Of a DNA stretch of 37,618 nt, positions 7,203-15,290 are shown one piece after another; position 1 is the first letter of the stretch, and the number at the start of each line of letters is the position of its first letter. The DNA is taken from assembly GCA_900767015.1 (NCBI GenBank), contig CAAFXQ010000192.1:1-37618 (forward strand), given 5' to 3'. The notes below the pieces were generated by a model that was given only the letters and a program-made list of their open reading frames with translations, had not been told where the DNA came from and ran no database searches. A program made the position numbers and the translations under genes. The stretch comes from Clostridia bacterium. GTDB taxonomy: Bacteria; Bacillota; Clostridia; Oscillospirales; Acutalibacteraceae.

Positions 7203-8090
7203 ATGAGAAACGGACACATCTTTAAGGGAGCGGCAACCGCTCTGATTACCCCGCTTACCGAAAACGGAGTCGATTACGAAAATTTCAGAAAGGCGATTGA
7301 ATGGCAGATTGAAGAGGGCATCGACGCTCTTGTTATCTGCGGAACCTCGGGCGAGGGCTCAACGCTTTCCGACGAGGAGCACAGAGAAGCGCTCCGCTTT
7401 TCCGTTGAGGTCGCAAAGGGCAGAGTGCCCATCATTGCCGGCACCGGCTCGAACGACACCGATTACGCCATCAGCCTGACAAAGTTTGCCTGTGAAGTCG
7501 GCTGTGACGCCATGCTTCTTGTTACACCGTATTACAACAAAGCAACCCAAAAGGGTCTTATCAAAATGTTTACTGCGATTGCGGACGCGAGCACGAAGCC
7601 GTGTATCCTTTATAACGTACCGTCAAGAACGGGCGTCAATATTGAGCCGGAAACCTATGCCGCTCTTGCCGACCACCCGATGATCTGGGGTATCAAGGAA
7701 GCCAACGGCAACATCGCCAAGATTGTGGAAACCAAGGCTCTTTGCGGCGACAAGCTTGATATCTATTCCGGTAACGACGACCAGATTGTTCCGATTCTTG
7801 CCTGCGGCGGTTCGGGTGTTATCTCCGTTCTGTCAAACGTCATGCCGAAAGAAACCTCTTTGATGTGCAAGAAGTTCTTCGACGGCGACATCGAGGGCAG
7901 CATGAAGATGCAGTGCGACTACTTCCCCCTTATCAAGGCGCTTTTCAGCGAGGTCAACCCGATTCCCGTAAAGGCGGCTATGGCAAAAATGGGCTACTGC
8001 GAAAACTATGTCCGTCTTCCGCTTACCGAAATGGAGGACGCACACGCCGAAGTCCTTTACGCAGAGATGAGAAAGCTTGGTCTTATCTGA
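7203..8090 (+). CDS. dapA: 4-hydroxy-tetrahydrodipicolinate synthase
   Basis: It condenses pyruvate with aspartate semialdehyde, the committed step to DAP and lysine. From the ATG at 7203 the product is 295 residues, the normal length. The ATG follows AAGGAG (7188-7193) and yields MRNGHIFKGAATALITPL. Active-site residues are visible: Thr48 in CGTSGEGSTL, Tyr137 in LYNVPSRTG, Arg142, and the Schiff-base Lys165 in WGIKEANG. An open frame continues upstream through the riboswitch to 7029, but that extension is leader RNA. It is the first gene after the lysine riboswitch and heads the dap operon. Confidence 0.97.
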   Translation: MRNGHIFKGAATALITPLTENGVDYENFRKAIEWQIEEGIDALVICGTSGEGSTLSDEEHREALRFSVEVAKGRVPIIAGTGSNDTDYAISLTKFACEVGCDAMLLVTPYYNKATQKGLIKMFTAIADASTKPCILYNVPSRTGVNIEPETYAALADHPMIWGIKEANGNIAKIVETKALCGDKLDIYSGNDDQIVPILACGGSGVISVLSNVMPKETSLMCKKFFDGDIEGSMKMQCDYFPLIKALFSEVNPIPVKAAMAKMGYCENYVRLPLTEMEDAHAEVLYAEMRKLGLI

Positions 8091-8140
8091 GAATTTTAAG
8101 TAGCTGTTAATTTATCGGCTATAATAGAAATAAGATTCGA

Positions 8141-8170
8141 AAGGAAGCGGCAAAAGCCGTATTTTGTAAC
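8141..8170 (+). other. dapB: dapB leader: distant ribosome site with a small hairpin before the start codon
   Basis: The only good Shine-Dalgarno sequence before dapB, AAGGAAG (8141-8147), is 23 bases from the ATG, too far to work linearly. A perfect CGGC-AAAA-GCCG hairpin (8148-8159) fills the gap; folded, it leaves an effective spacing of about 11 bases. A TATAAT at 8120-8125 has no recognisable -35 box. Confidence 0.45.
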
Positions 8171-8911
8171 ATGAATATTATCGTAAACGGCGCAGGCGGA
8201 AGAATGGGCAGAGTGCTTTGCTCTCTGATTGAAGAAAGCGAAAACAAGACCGTTGCCGCTTTTGTCAGCGCAGAATTTGAAACCGAAAAAGAGAAGCATA
8301 TCTATCAGTCAATCGGTGAAGTGACCGAGAAAGCCGACTGCATCATCGACTTTTCTCACCACAGCGCAACAAAGGAGCTTTGTGACTATGCCGTAAACAA
8401 CAAGCTTCCGCTTATTATCGCCACAACGGGTCACACCGAAGAGGAAAACGGCATGATAAACGAAGCGGCAAAGACAATTCCCGTTTTCAAAAGCGGTAAT
8501 ATGTCGCTCGGCGTGGCACTTGTTGCGTGTCTTTCGAAGATTGCGGCGAAGGCTTTTCCGGACGCCGATATCGAAATCGTCGAAAAGCATCATAACCAGA
8601 AGCTTGACGTTCCGAGCGGCACCGCCCTTTTGCTTGCCGATTCCATTAAGCAGGTGAAAAAGGACAGCGAATACGTCATCGGACGGCACGAAAACGGAAA
8701 GAGAAAGAAAAACGAAATCGGGATTCATTCTCTTCGCATGGGTAACGAGGTCGGCACGCACGAGGTCATTTTCGCCATGGGCTCGCAAGTGATTACGATC
8801 AAGCACGAGGCGGAAAACAGAGGACTGTTTGCCGAGGGTGCGCTTTCGGCGGCGGATTTCTTGGTGAAGCAGGAACCGGGACTGTACTGCATGGACGATA
8901 TTGTGGAATAA
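8171..8911 (+). CDS. dapB: 4-hydroxy-tetrahydrodipicolinate reductase
   Basis: This NAD(P)H-dependent reductase makes tetrahydrodipicolinate from the DapA product. The N-terminus MNIIVNGAGGRMGRVL is the standard cofactor loop and fixes the start at 8171. The catalytic signature EKHHNQKLDVPSGTALLLAD is intact, with the His pair and Lys of the family. The length of 246 residues is typical of the shorter Firmicute enzymes. It lies 80 bases after dapA and 24 bases before dapH, and shares the operon. The leader with its offset ribosome site is described separately. Confidence 0.96.
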   Translation: MNIIVNGAGGRMGRVLCSLIEESENKTVAAFVSAEFETEKEKHIYQSIGEVTEKADCIIDFSHHSATKELCDYAVNNKLPLIIATTGHTEEENGMINEAAKTIPVFKSGNMSLGVALVACLSKIAAKAFPDADIEIVEKHHNQKLDVPSGTALLLADSIKQVKKDSEYVIGRHENGKRKKNEIGIHSLRMGNEVGTHEVIFAMGSQVITIKHEAENRGLFAEGALSAADFLVKQEPGLYCMDDIVE

Positions 8912-8935
8912 TAGAAGATTGAAAGAGGGACAAAA

Positions 8936-9628
8936 ATGGACGCATACGAAATTATTGAATATATCTCAAAATCCGAAAAGAAAACGCCCGTCAAGCTTTA
9001 TGTAAAAGAAAAAGAGCCGATTGACTACGGCTTAAGCAAGGTCTTTTCGGCGGGCGATAAAATCGTTTTCGGTCAGTGGAACGAGCTGAAACCGATTTTA
9101 GAGGCCAACAAGGATAAAATTGAAGATATTGTTATCGAAAATGACTGCCGCAACAGCGCGATTCCGATGCTTGACAAAAAGGACATCAACGCCCGAATTG
9201 AGCCGGGCGCCGTTATCCGTGAGCAGGTTGAAATCGGTGACAGCGCCGTCATCATGATGGGTGCCGTTATCAATATCGGCGCCGTGATCGGCGAGGGCAC
9301 GATGATCGATATGGGCGCAGTCCTCGGCGGAAGAGCCACGGTCGGCAAGCATTGTCACATCGGAGCCGGTGCGGTTTTAGCCGGTGTTATCGAGCCGGCA
9401 AGCGCAACCCCGGTCATCATCGAGGACAACGTTCTTGTCGGAGCGAACGCTGTTGTGGTTGAGGGCGTACACGTCGGCAAAAATGCTGTCGTCGCCGCAG
9501 GAGCCGTCGTACTTGAGGACGTACCCGACAACGCCGTTGTAGCCGGAATGCCGGCAAGAGTTATCAAAATGAAGGACGAAAAAACAAGCAGTAAAACCGC
9601 ACTTCTTGATGCATTAAGAAACCTTTAA
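8936..9628 (+). CDS. dapH: tetrahydrodipicolinate N-acetyltransferase
   Basis: It transfers acetyl from acetyl-CoA to tetrahydrodipicolinate, starting the acetylase branch of the DAP pathway. The N-terminal domain (residues about 1-85) is followed by a left-handed beta-helix of hexapeptide repeats (RIEPGAVIREQVEIGDSAVI, then MMGAVINIGAVIGEGTMID). The HCHIGAGAVLAGVIEPAS and VVAGMPARVIK segments match Bacillus DapH (YkuQ), and the 230 residues fit. This gene shows which DAP variant the organism uses, and the aminotransferase and deacetylase needed to complete it follow lysA in the same operon. Confidence 0.94.
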   Translation: MDAYEIIEYISKSEKKTPVKLYVKEKEPIDYGLSKVFSAGDKIVFGQWNELKPILEANKDKIEDIVIENDCRNSAIPMLDKKDINARIEPGAVIREQVEIGDSAVIMMGAVINIGAVIGEGTMIDMGAVLGGRATVGKHCHIGAGAVLAGVIEPASATPVIIEDNVLVGANAVVVEGVHVGKNAVVAAGAVVLEDVPDNAVVAGMPARVIKMKDEKTSSKTALLDALRNL

Positions 9629-9682
9629 GCGAAACTTGCGCTTGTTTTTCAAATATATTATTTTCCGGAGGTCAGTCCGCAC

Positions 9683-10945
9683 ATGCACAATCTTACTCTT
9701 CCGTTTGACAAGGAAAAAATCGAGAGAATTGAAAAATCGTTTCCGACACCGTTTTATCTTTACGACGAAAAGGGGATCACAAATTGCGTCGAAAGAATCA
9801 AAAAAGCGTTCAGTTGGAATGAGGGCTACCGTGAGTATTTCGCCGTCAAGGCGACGCCCAATCCGGCCATCATCAAGATACTTCATTCGCTCGGCTGCGG
9901 AATTGACTGTGCCGGTGAGGCGGAGCTGATGATCGGTCAGAAGCTCGGCATCACGGGCGAAAACATCATGTTCAGCTCCAACGATACCTCGGAGAAAGAC
10001 TATCTTTTCGCAAACAGCCTCGGCGCAATCATCAATCTTGACGACTGCTCGCATATTGAGATGCTCGAGAGAATCGGCTGTATCCCGAAAACGGTTTGCT
10101 TCCGCTATAATCCGGGCACCGATTTTATCGTGCAGAACGATATCATGGGCGAACTGAAAAACTCCAAGTTCGGCATGAAGAAGGCGCAGCTTTTGGAAAG
10201 TGTGAAGCGCATGAAAGCGCTCGGAAGCGAAAAATTCGGCATTCACGCCATGCTTGCCTCCTGCGCACTGAACGAAAACTATTATCCGACGCTTGCCCGT
10301 GAGTTATTCTCATTGGCTCTCGAAGTTAAGAGAGAAACCGGCGTTGAGGTCTCATTTATCAATCTTTCGGGCGGAATCGGTATTCCCTACCGTCCCGAGG
10401 AAAGCGAAGTCGATATCGAGCGAATCGGCGAAAGCGTGCACATGGTATACGACGAGCTGATTGCCGCAAACGGCATGAAGGTCTCGCTGTTTACCGAAAT
10501 GGGGCGCTATGTGACCGGCCCTTACGGCTTTCTTGTCACAAAAGTGCTTCACCTGAAGCATACCTATAAGGACTATATCGGCGTCAACGCCACCGCCTGC
10601 AATCTGATGCGGCCGGCGATGTACGGTGCATATCATCATATTACGTTACTCGGCAAGGAAGATGAGAAATGCACGAAGAAGTACGACGTGACCGGCTCTC
10701 TTTGCGAAAACAATGACAAATTCGCCGTTGACCGCATGCTTCCCGAAGCCGAAGAAGGCGATATTCTTGTCATTCACGACGCAGGCGCCCACGGCTATTC
10801 GATGGGCTACAACTATAACGGCAAGCTTAAATGTGCCGAGCTGCTTTTGGAAAAAGGCGGCAACGTCAGAATCATCAGACGGGCGGAAACGGTCAAGGAT
10901 TATTTCGCAACGCTTGACATTCTTCCCGAATTCAGAAAAATATAA
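9683..10945 (+). CDS. lysA: diaminopimelate decarboxylase
   Basis: A PLP enzyme of the alanine-racemase-fold group that decarboxylates meso-DAP to L-lysine. The PLP lysine is Lys56 in YFAVKATPNPAI. Also visible are LSGGIGIPYRP (phosphate-binding loop), GSLCENNDKF with the active-site Cys of the partner subunit, and the C-terminal HDAGAHGYSMGYNYNG. GGAGG (9667-9671) lies 11 bases before the ATG. The 420 residues are normal. With the last step of lysine formation in the riboswitch operon, both DAP and lysine supply answer to lysine level. Confidence 0.93.
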   Translation: MHNLTLPFDKEKIERIEKSFPTPFYLYDEKGITNCVERIKKAFSWNEGYREYFAVKATPNPAIIKILHSLGCGIDCAGEAELMIGQKLGITGENIMFSSNDTSEKDYLFANSLGAIINLDDCSHIEMLERIGCIPKTVCFRYNPGTDFIVQNDIMGELKNSKFGMKKAQLLESVKRMKALGSEKFGIHAMLASCALNENYYPTLARELFSLALEVKRETGVEVSFINLSGGIGIPYRPEESEVDIERIGESVHMVYDELIAANGMKVSLFTEMGRYVTGPYGFLVTKVLHLKHTYKDYIGVNATACNLMRPAMYGAYHHITLLGKEDEKCTKKYDVTGSLCENNDKFAVDRMLPEAEEGDILVIHDAGAHGYSMGYNYNGKLKCAELLLEKGGNVRIIRRAETVKDYFATLDILPEFRKI

Positions 10946-10960
10946 AAGGCAACTTTGGAT

Positions 10961-10992
10961 AGCCGGAGAGAGTCGGACGGCTCTTTCCGGCT
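10961..10992 (+). other. strong intercistronic hairpin between lysA and the aminotransferase gene
   Basis: The arms 10961-10975 and 10978-10992 are complementary over 15 positions, with two G-U pairs (AGCCGGA... and ...TTCCGGCT); the innermost pairs must open to form a loop. Only TTT-like bases follow, so it is a poor intrinsic terminator. It may protect or process the mRNA, or reduce distal expression. Confidence 0.5.
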
Positions 10993-11020
10993 TTCACATA
11001 TTGAAGTACGGTGAGAAAAA

Positions 11021-12157
11021 ATGGAAAACTGTTTAAACTCGGCTTTATACTCTGTAAAAAGAAGTGCAATCCGTGTGTACAGCCAGATGGCGAAAAACAC
11101 GCCGGGTTGTATTTCGCTGACCTTGGGCGAGCCTGATTTTAACACGCCCGAAAACATCTGCAGCGCGGCAAAGGCTTCTTTGGACGCCGGCGACACGCAT
11201 TATATCGCAAACAACGGAAACTATCATCTTTTGGAAGCGGTCAGCGACTTTGAAAAAACGAAAAACGGCATGGACTATTCGCCCGACGAAATTATTGTTA
11301 CGGTCGGCGCCACCGAGGGGATTTTTACCGCCTTGTTCGGAATTTTGAACCCCGGCGACGAGGTTGTTGTTCCCGAGCCGGCTTTCGGTCTTTATGAATC
11401 GGTCATAACGCTTTGCAGAGGGCAGTATGTTCCGATGGATACGAGTGAAAACGACTTTCAGATTAGTGAAGAAATGCTCGAAAAAGCGATTACGGACAAG
11501 ACCAAGGCAATTATCTTAAATTCGCCGAACAACCCGACGGGCTGTGTGCTGAATAAAGAGAGCCTTGACGCTGTTTACAACGCCGTCAGGAACCGGAACA
11601 TTTTTGTCATCTGTGACGATGTATACCGTCAGCTGATTTATACCGACGACTACGAAAGCTTCGCTTCTTACCGGGACTTACGGGAAAAAATCATCGTCAT
11701 TCAGTCCTTTTCGAAGCCGTACGCCATGACGGGCTGGCGAATGGGCTATATGCTTTGCGACAAGAGTGTCAAACAGCATCTTGAAAAGGTGCATCAGTAT
11801 ACGGTGGTTTCGACGGCTTCTTTTTCGCAAAAGGCCTGCATTGAAGCGCTTCATACCGACGTCAGCGGTATGCTCGAAGTCTACCGCAAAAGACGGGACT
11901 ATGTGCTGAACCGGCTTTCAGACATGAATCTTTCAGTCGTCACACCAAAAGGCGGTTTTTACGCTTTTCCGTCAATTGAAAAATTCGGGTTGCCCTCGGG
12001 CGAGTTTTGCACAAGAATGATAAACGAAGCCGGACTTGCGGCCACACCGGGCTTTTGCTTCGGCTCGGACAAGCATATCAGGCTTACTTACTGCTATTCG
12101 GACGAAGAGCTGAAAAACGGACTTGACCGGCTCGAACGCTTCATCGGGACACTGTAA
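11021..12157 (+). CDS. class I/II aminotransferase, probable N-acetyl-LL-diaminopimelate aminotransferase
   Basis: A fold-type I PLP aminotransferase of 378 residues. Visible are SLTLGEPDFNTP, the cofactor stretch TVGATEGIFTAL, NSPNNPTG, CDDVYRQL, and the PLP lysine Lys232 in IQSFSKPYAMTGWRMGY. The family covers aspartate, aromatic and N-acetyl-DAP aminotransferases (Bacillus PatA/DapX). Position decides the call: dapH makes N-acetyl-2-amino-6-oxopimelate, and the following gene is the matching deacetylase, so the transamination between them is the obvious job. Substrate is inferred from context. Confidence 0.85.
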   Translation: MENCLNSALYSVKRSAIRVYSQMAKNTPGCISLTLGEPDFNTPENICSAAKASLDAGDTHYIANNGNYHLLEAVSDFEKTKNGMDYSPDEIIVTVGATEGIFTALFGILNPGDEVVVPEPAFGLYESVITLCRGQYVPMDTSENDFQISEEMLEKAITDKTKAIILNSPNNPTGCVLNKESLDAVYNAVRNRNIFVICDDVYRQLIYTDDYESFASYRDLREKIIVIQSFSKPYAMTGWRMGYMLCDKSVKQHLEKVHQYTVVSTASFSQKACIEALHTDVSGMLEVYRKRRDYVLNRLSDMNLSVVTPKGGFYAFPSIEKFGLPSGEFCTRMINEAGLAATPGFCFGSDKHIRLTYCYSDEELKNGLDRLERFIGTL

Positions 12158-12170
12158 AGAGGGGTTGTTT

Positions 12171-13331
12171 ATGAAAAAGGAAGAAATTATTACGCTTGCA
12201 AAAGAAGCTTTCCCCTATGCCGTTTCGGCAAGAGAAAGGCTTCACGAAACTCCCGAGGTCGGAAATCACGAATTTAAAACAACGGAATTTTTGGTAAGTG
12301 AACTTGAAAAAATGGGCTACGAAGTTTTGCGTCCGCTTGAAACGGGTGCTGTCGCCGTGATGAAAATGGGCGAGGGAAAAACCGTTGCGGTGCGGGCGGA
12401 CATTGACGCTTTGCCTGTGACGGAGGAAACGGATTTGCCGTTTTGCTCGAAGAACCCCGGCTTCATGCACGCCTGCGGTCACGACGTACACACGGCGACG
12501 CTTCTTGCCGCCGCAAAAGCCGTCAGCGAAAACCGTGACAAGCTTCACGGAACGGTCAAGTTTATCTTTCAGCCCGACGAGGAGGGCAGCGGCGGAGCAG
12601 ACAGACTGCTGAAAGCCGGCGTGTTCGAAAACCCGACAGTGGATGCTGTTTTCGGAATCCACGTTCTGCCCGAGCTTCCTGCCGGGTCGGTCGCCGTCCG
12701 GTACGGAAAGAGCTACGCTTCGTCCGACGTGTTTGAAATCAAGATTGTCGGCAAAAGCACCCACGGCGCACAGCCCGAAAACGGAAAAAACCCGATTACC
12801 TGCGCTTCGGAATTTGCGCTTTCTTTGGAAAGCCTTGTTGGAAGAACGATTGCGCCGACGGAAAGCGCCGTGTTGAGCGTCTGTACCTTCAAAAGCGGAA
12901 CGGCGTGCAATATCATTCCGCCTTATGCCGAGCTTTCGGGGACAATCCGCACGCTTGACCCCGAAACAAGAGTACTGATGAAAAAGAAGCTTTGCGCTGT
13001 CTGCGAAGCGATTGCCGAAAGCCGGGAATGCAAAGCCGAGGTCACGCTTCACGAAAGCTACCCGAGCGTTATCAATCACGACGCAGAAACAGCGCTTGTC
13101 GAAAAAACGGCAAGAGATTACTTCCCCGACGACAAGGTGCTTGTCTTAAGAACGCCGACGATGACGACGGAGGACTTCGGGTATTATCTTCACAACACGC
13201 CCGGCTGTTTTTATCATATCGGCGCCGGAAGCGAATATCCGCTTCATAACAGCCGCTTTGTGCCCGACGAAAAAGCGATAGAGTCGGCTCTTTGTATGCA
13301 TCTTGCGGTATTAAATGAATATCTCGGTTGA
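12171..13331 (+). CDS. M20D-family amidohydrolase, probable N-acetyldiaminopimelate deacetylase
   Basis: This metal-dependent hydrolase of 386 residues should remove acetate from N-acetyl-LL-DAP, as Bacillus YkuR does. The metal site is visible in HACGHDVHTA (Cys102, His104, His107) and QPDEEGSGGADRLL (Glu137/138). KSTHGAQPENGKNP marks the dimerisation lid, and the late TTEDFGYY and HNSRF are typical. The start is the ATG at 12171 with AAAGAGGGG upstream; a longer frame to 12123 reads back into the preceding gene. M20D also contains hippurate and IAA-amino acid hydrolases; the dap operon context favours the DAP role. Confidence 0.85.
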   Translation: MKKEEIITLAKEAFPYAVSARERLHETPEVGNHEFKTTEFLVSELEKMGYEVLRPLETGAVAVMKMGEGKTVAVRADIDALPVTEETDLPFCSKNPGFMHACGHDVHTATLLAAAKAVSENRDKLHGTVKFIFQPDEEGSGGADRLLKAGVFENPTVDAVFGIHVLPELPAGSVAVRYGKSYASSDVFEIKIVGKSTHGAQPENGKNPITCASEFALSLESLVGRTIAPTESAVLSVCTFKSGTACNIIPPYAELSGTIRTLDPETRVLMKKKLCAVCEAIAESRECKAEVTLHESYPSVINHDAETALVEKTARDYFPDDKVLVLRTPTMTTEDFGYYLHNTPGCFYHIGAGSEYPLHNSRFVPDEKAIESALCMHLAVLNEYLG

Positions 13332-13343
13332 AAATAAAAACAA

Positions 13344-13373
13344 GGTCTGTCTGATTCCTTCGGACGGGCCTTT
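13344..13373. terminator. probable terminator of the dap operon
   Basis: GGTCTGTC (13344-13351) pairs with GACGGGCC (13363-13370) with two G-U pairs. A pair of A (13342-13343) on the left and TTT on the right extend it. The T-run is short. It lies 12 bases after the deacetylase stop. Confidence 0.5.
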
Positions 13374-13455
13374 AGATTAGCGAAAGTCCCGACGGATTTT
13401 GATGTGTGTTTTGCGGCCGCTTTCGCAATTTAAACCGAAAAAATCGGAAAACGGC

Positions 13456-13484
13456 TTGCACACCCGCAATAAATATTGTATAAT
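13456..13484 (+). promoter_or_regulatory. promoter of the DUF554-EamA-alaX group
   Basis: TTGCAC (13456-13461) and TATAAT (13479-13484) are separated by 17 bases. A small hairpin with arms GGTTT/AAACC lies in the leader around 13496-13510. The first gene starts at 13541. Confidence 0.75.
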
Positions 13485-13540
13485 AATCGGCAGTGCGGTT
13501 TTGAAAAACCGACAGAGTAAAAAACAGCGGAGGGTTCAAT

Positions 13541-14254
13541 ATGGCAGGCGTTTTTGTCAACGTTGCAACCGTCATCCTAGGCAGTCTGATAGGACTCATT
13601 ATGAAAAAAGGAATCCGGAAAAAGTATTCCGACGCCGTCATGATCGGCCTCGGGCTTTGTACGGTCTGTATCGGAATTTCGGGTATGCTCAAGGGGGAAA
13701 ACACCCTTGTTGCGATTATCTCAATGGTCTTGGGTGCAATTGTCGGAACGCTGATTGATTTCGATAAGCGAATCAACAGCGTCGGCGACTTTCTTTCGAA
13801 AAAGGTCGGCGGATCGTCGGATAAGTCGAGCGTGGCACAGGGCTTCGTCACGGCAAGTCTGCTTTTCTGCATCGGTGCGATGACGATTGTCGGATCATTG
13901 GAAGCCGGTCTCAAGGGCGACTGTACAACGCTTTATACCAAAGCCGTTTTAGACTTCTTTTCTTCGATGATGCTTTCGGCGTCGCTCGGAATCGGCGTGA
14001 TTTTTGCGTCGCTTTTCGTCCTCGTTTTTCAGGGCGGACTTGTGTTGCTTTCGGGACTGTTAGCTCCCGTGCTCAGCGACCCCGCAATCGCCGAAATCAC
14101 CTGCGTCGGCTCGCTGATGATTTTTGCCTTGGGGCTGAACCTTGTCGGCATTACAAAAATCAAGGTCGCAAACTTCTTCCCGGCTCTTGTTTTCGCTCCG
14201 CTGATTTACTACGGCTTTGAATTTTTGGGAAGATATATTCCCGCTTTTGCATAA
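13541..14254 (+). CDS. DUF554 family membrane protein (YdfK/YqgA-like)
   Basis: A 237-residue integral membrane protein with about seven hydrophobic segments. It matches the DUF554 pattern: an N-terminal GSLIGLIMKKGI, the central AQGFVTASLLFCIGAMTIVG, and later TKAVLDFFSSMMLSASLGIGV and MIFALGLNLVGITKIKVANF. The family's function is not established; it is usually annotated as a putative transporter. AGCGGAGGG lies before the ATG, and a clear promoter is 57 bases upstream. It heads a group with a DMT exporter and alaX, a neighbourhood that suggests small-molecule export but does not prove it. Confidence 0.88.
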   Translation: MAGVFVNVATVILGSLIGLIMKKGIRKKYSDAVMIGLGLCTVCIGISGMLKGENTLVAIISMVLGAIVGTLIDFDKRINSVGDFLSKKVGGSSDKSSVAQGFVTASLLFCIGAMTIVGSLEAGLKGDCTTLYTKAVLDFFSSMMLSASLGIGVIFASLFVLVFQGGLVLLSGLLAPVLSDPAIAEITCVGSLMIFALGLNLVGITKIKVANFFPALVFAPLIYYGFEFLGRYIPAFA

Positions 14255-14277
14255 CACTTTTAAGGACGGTATAAAAA

Positions 14278-15222
14278 ATGACACAATCAAGAAAAAACAG
14301 CCTGACCGGAAGTCTCATGCTGACGGTCTGCGCCATCATCTGGGGCAGCTCTTTTGTCGCGCAGACAACGGGTGCGGAATATGTCGGTCCCTTTACCTTT
14401 ATTTCGCTTCGAAGCTTACTCGGTGCGTTTTCGCTTTTGCCCGTTATTCTGATTATGGACTCAGTAAAAAAGAAAAACGGAACCTACAAAAAGCTTGAAA
14501 CAAAGAAAGATAAAAAGTTCTTCCTTTTCGGCGGACTTGCCTGCGGCGCCGCCCTTTGCGTCGCTTCGCTTTTACAGCAGTTCGGAATCGACCGGGGCAC
14601 CGAGCCGGGAAAGGCGGGCTTTATCACCGCTCTTTACATTTTGCTTGTTCCGATTTTCAGCCTTTTCTTCAAAAAGAAGATCCGCCCCGTCATCTGGCTT
14701 TGTGTTGCCGTGTCGCTCGGCGGTCTGTATCTTCTTTGTGTGACGGATAACACGGTAAGACTGTCCGACCTTTACGTTTTAGGCTGTGCGGTCGTGTATG
14801 CGGTTCATATTCTTGTTATCGACTACGTTTCGCCGAGAGTGGACGGCGTGAAGCTTTCGTGCGTACAGTTTCTTGTGACGGGCATCATCGCAGGAATCCC
14901 GATGCTGCTTTTTGAGGATGTGTCGCCGGAGCTTCTCAAGGGCGCCGCTCTTTCGATTGCGTATTCGGGTATCATGTCAAGCGGTGTCGCCTACACGCTT
15001 CAGATTCTCGGCCAGCAGAAAACCGAGCCGACCATTGCGTCGATGCTCATGAGCCTTGAATCGGTTTTCGCTGTTCTGACGGGTATGCTCGTCTTGAAGC
15101 AGATTCCGTCCGTCAGAGAAGCCATCGGCTGTGTGCTGATGTTCGCCGCCATTATCGTTGCTCAGCTTCCCGAAAAAAAGAAGAAGCCGGAGACAACGGA
15201 AAAAGCAGAAATATCTGCATAA
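14278..15222 (+). CDS. EamA-family (DMT superfamily) transporter
   Basis: A 314-residue membrane protein with ten predicted helices in two EamA repeats. The first begins LTVCAIIWGSSFVAQTTG, the motif that opens most EamA proteins; the second begins near YVLGCAVVYAVHILVI. The C-terminus ends in a Lys/Glu-rich cytoplasmic tail. DMT members export amino acids, other metabolites or drugs; the substrate cannot be read from sequence. It lies 23 bases after the DUF554 gene, with AAGGACG as ribosome site. Its stop is followed after two bases by the micro-ORF leading to alaX. Confidence 0.9.
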   Translation: MTQSRKNSLTGSLMLTVCAIIWGSSFVAQTTGAEYVGPFTFISLRSLLGAFSLLPVILIMDSVKKKNGTYKKLETKKDKKFFLFGGLACGAALCVASLLQQFGIDRGTEPGKAGFITALYILLVPIFSLFFKKKIRPVIWLCVAVSLGGLYLLCVTDNTVRLSDLYVLGCAVVYAVHILVIDYVSPRVDGVKLSCVQFLVTGIIAGIPMLLFEDVSPELLKGAALSIAYSGIMSSGVAYTLQILGQQKTEPTIASMLMSLESVFAVLTGMLVLKQIPSVREAIGCVLMFAAIIVAQLPEKKKKPETTEKAEISA

Positions 15223-15224
15223 GT

Positions 15225-15290
15225 ATGAAGAAAGGAACGACCGGAAGAAGCTTTCAGATTGCTCTTTCGGTCCGCTTGTACCCACGATGA
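15225..15290 (+). CDS. 21-codon micro-ORF linking the EamA gene to alaX
   Basis: An ATG two bases after the EamA stop opens a frame of 21 codons beginning MKKGTTGRSF. Its TGA overlaps the alaX ATG as ATGA, and it spans exactly the gap between the two genes. It contains a hairpin (15239-15251 with 15261-15272, one bulge and one G-U pair). alaX has no ribosome site of its own, so ribosomes may reach it by terminating on this frame and reinitiating. No known peptide family is recognisable; expression is unproven. Confidence 0.4.
   Translation: MKKGTTGRSFQIALSVRLYPR

Noticed and set aside
9627..9649. AAGCG/CGCTT hairpin followed by five T after dapH as a terminator
   Set aside because: The stem is only five pairs and lies between two genes of the same pathway; at most it is a weak attenuator.
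15158..15286. Longer alaX starting inside the EamA gene
   Set aside because: The extra residues are Lys/Arg-rich and read from EamA coding sequence; MTEKLYDLDSY is the normal AlaX start.
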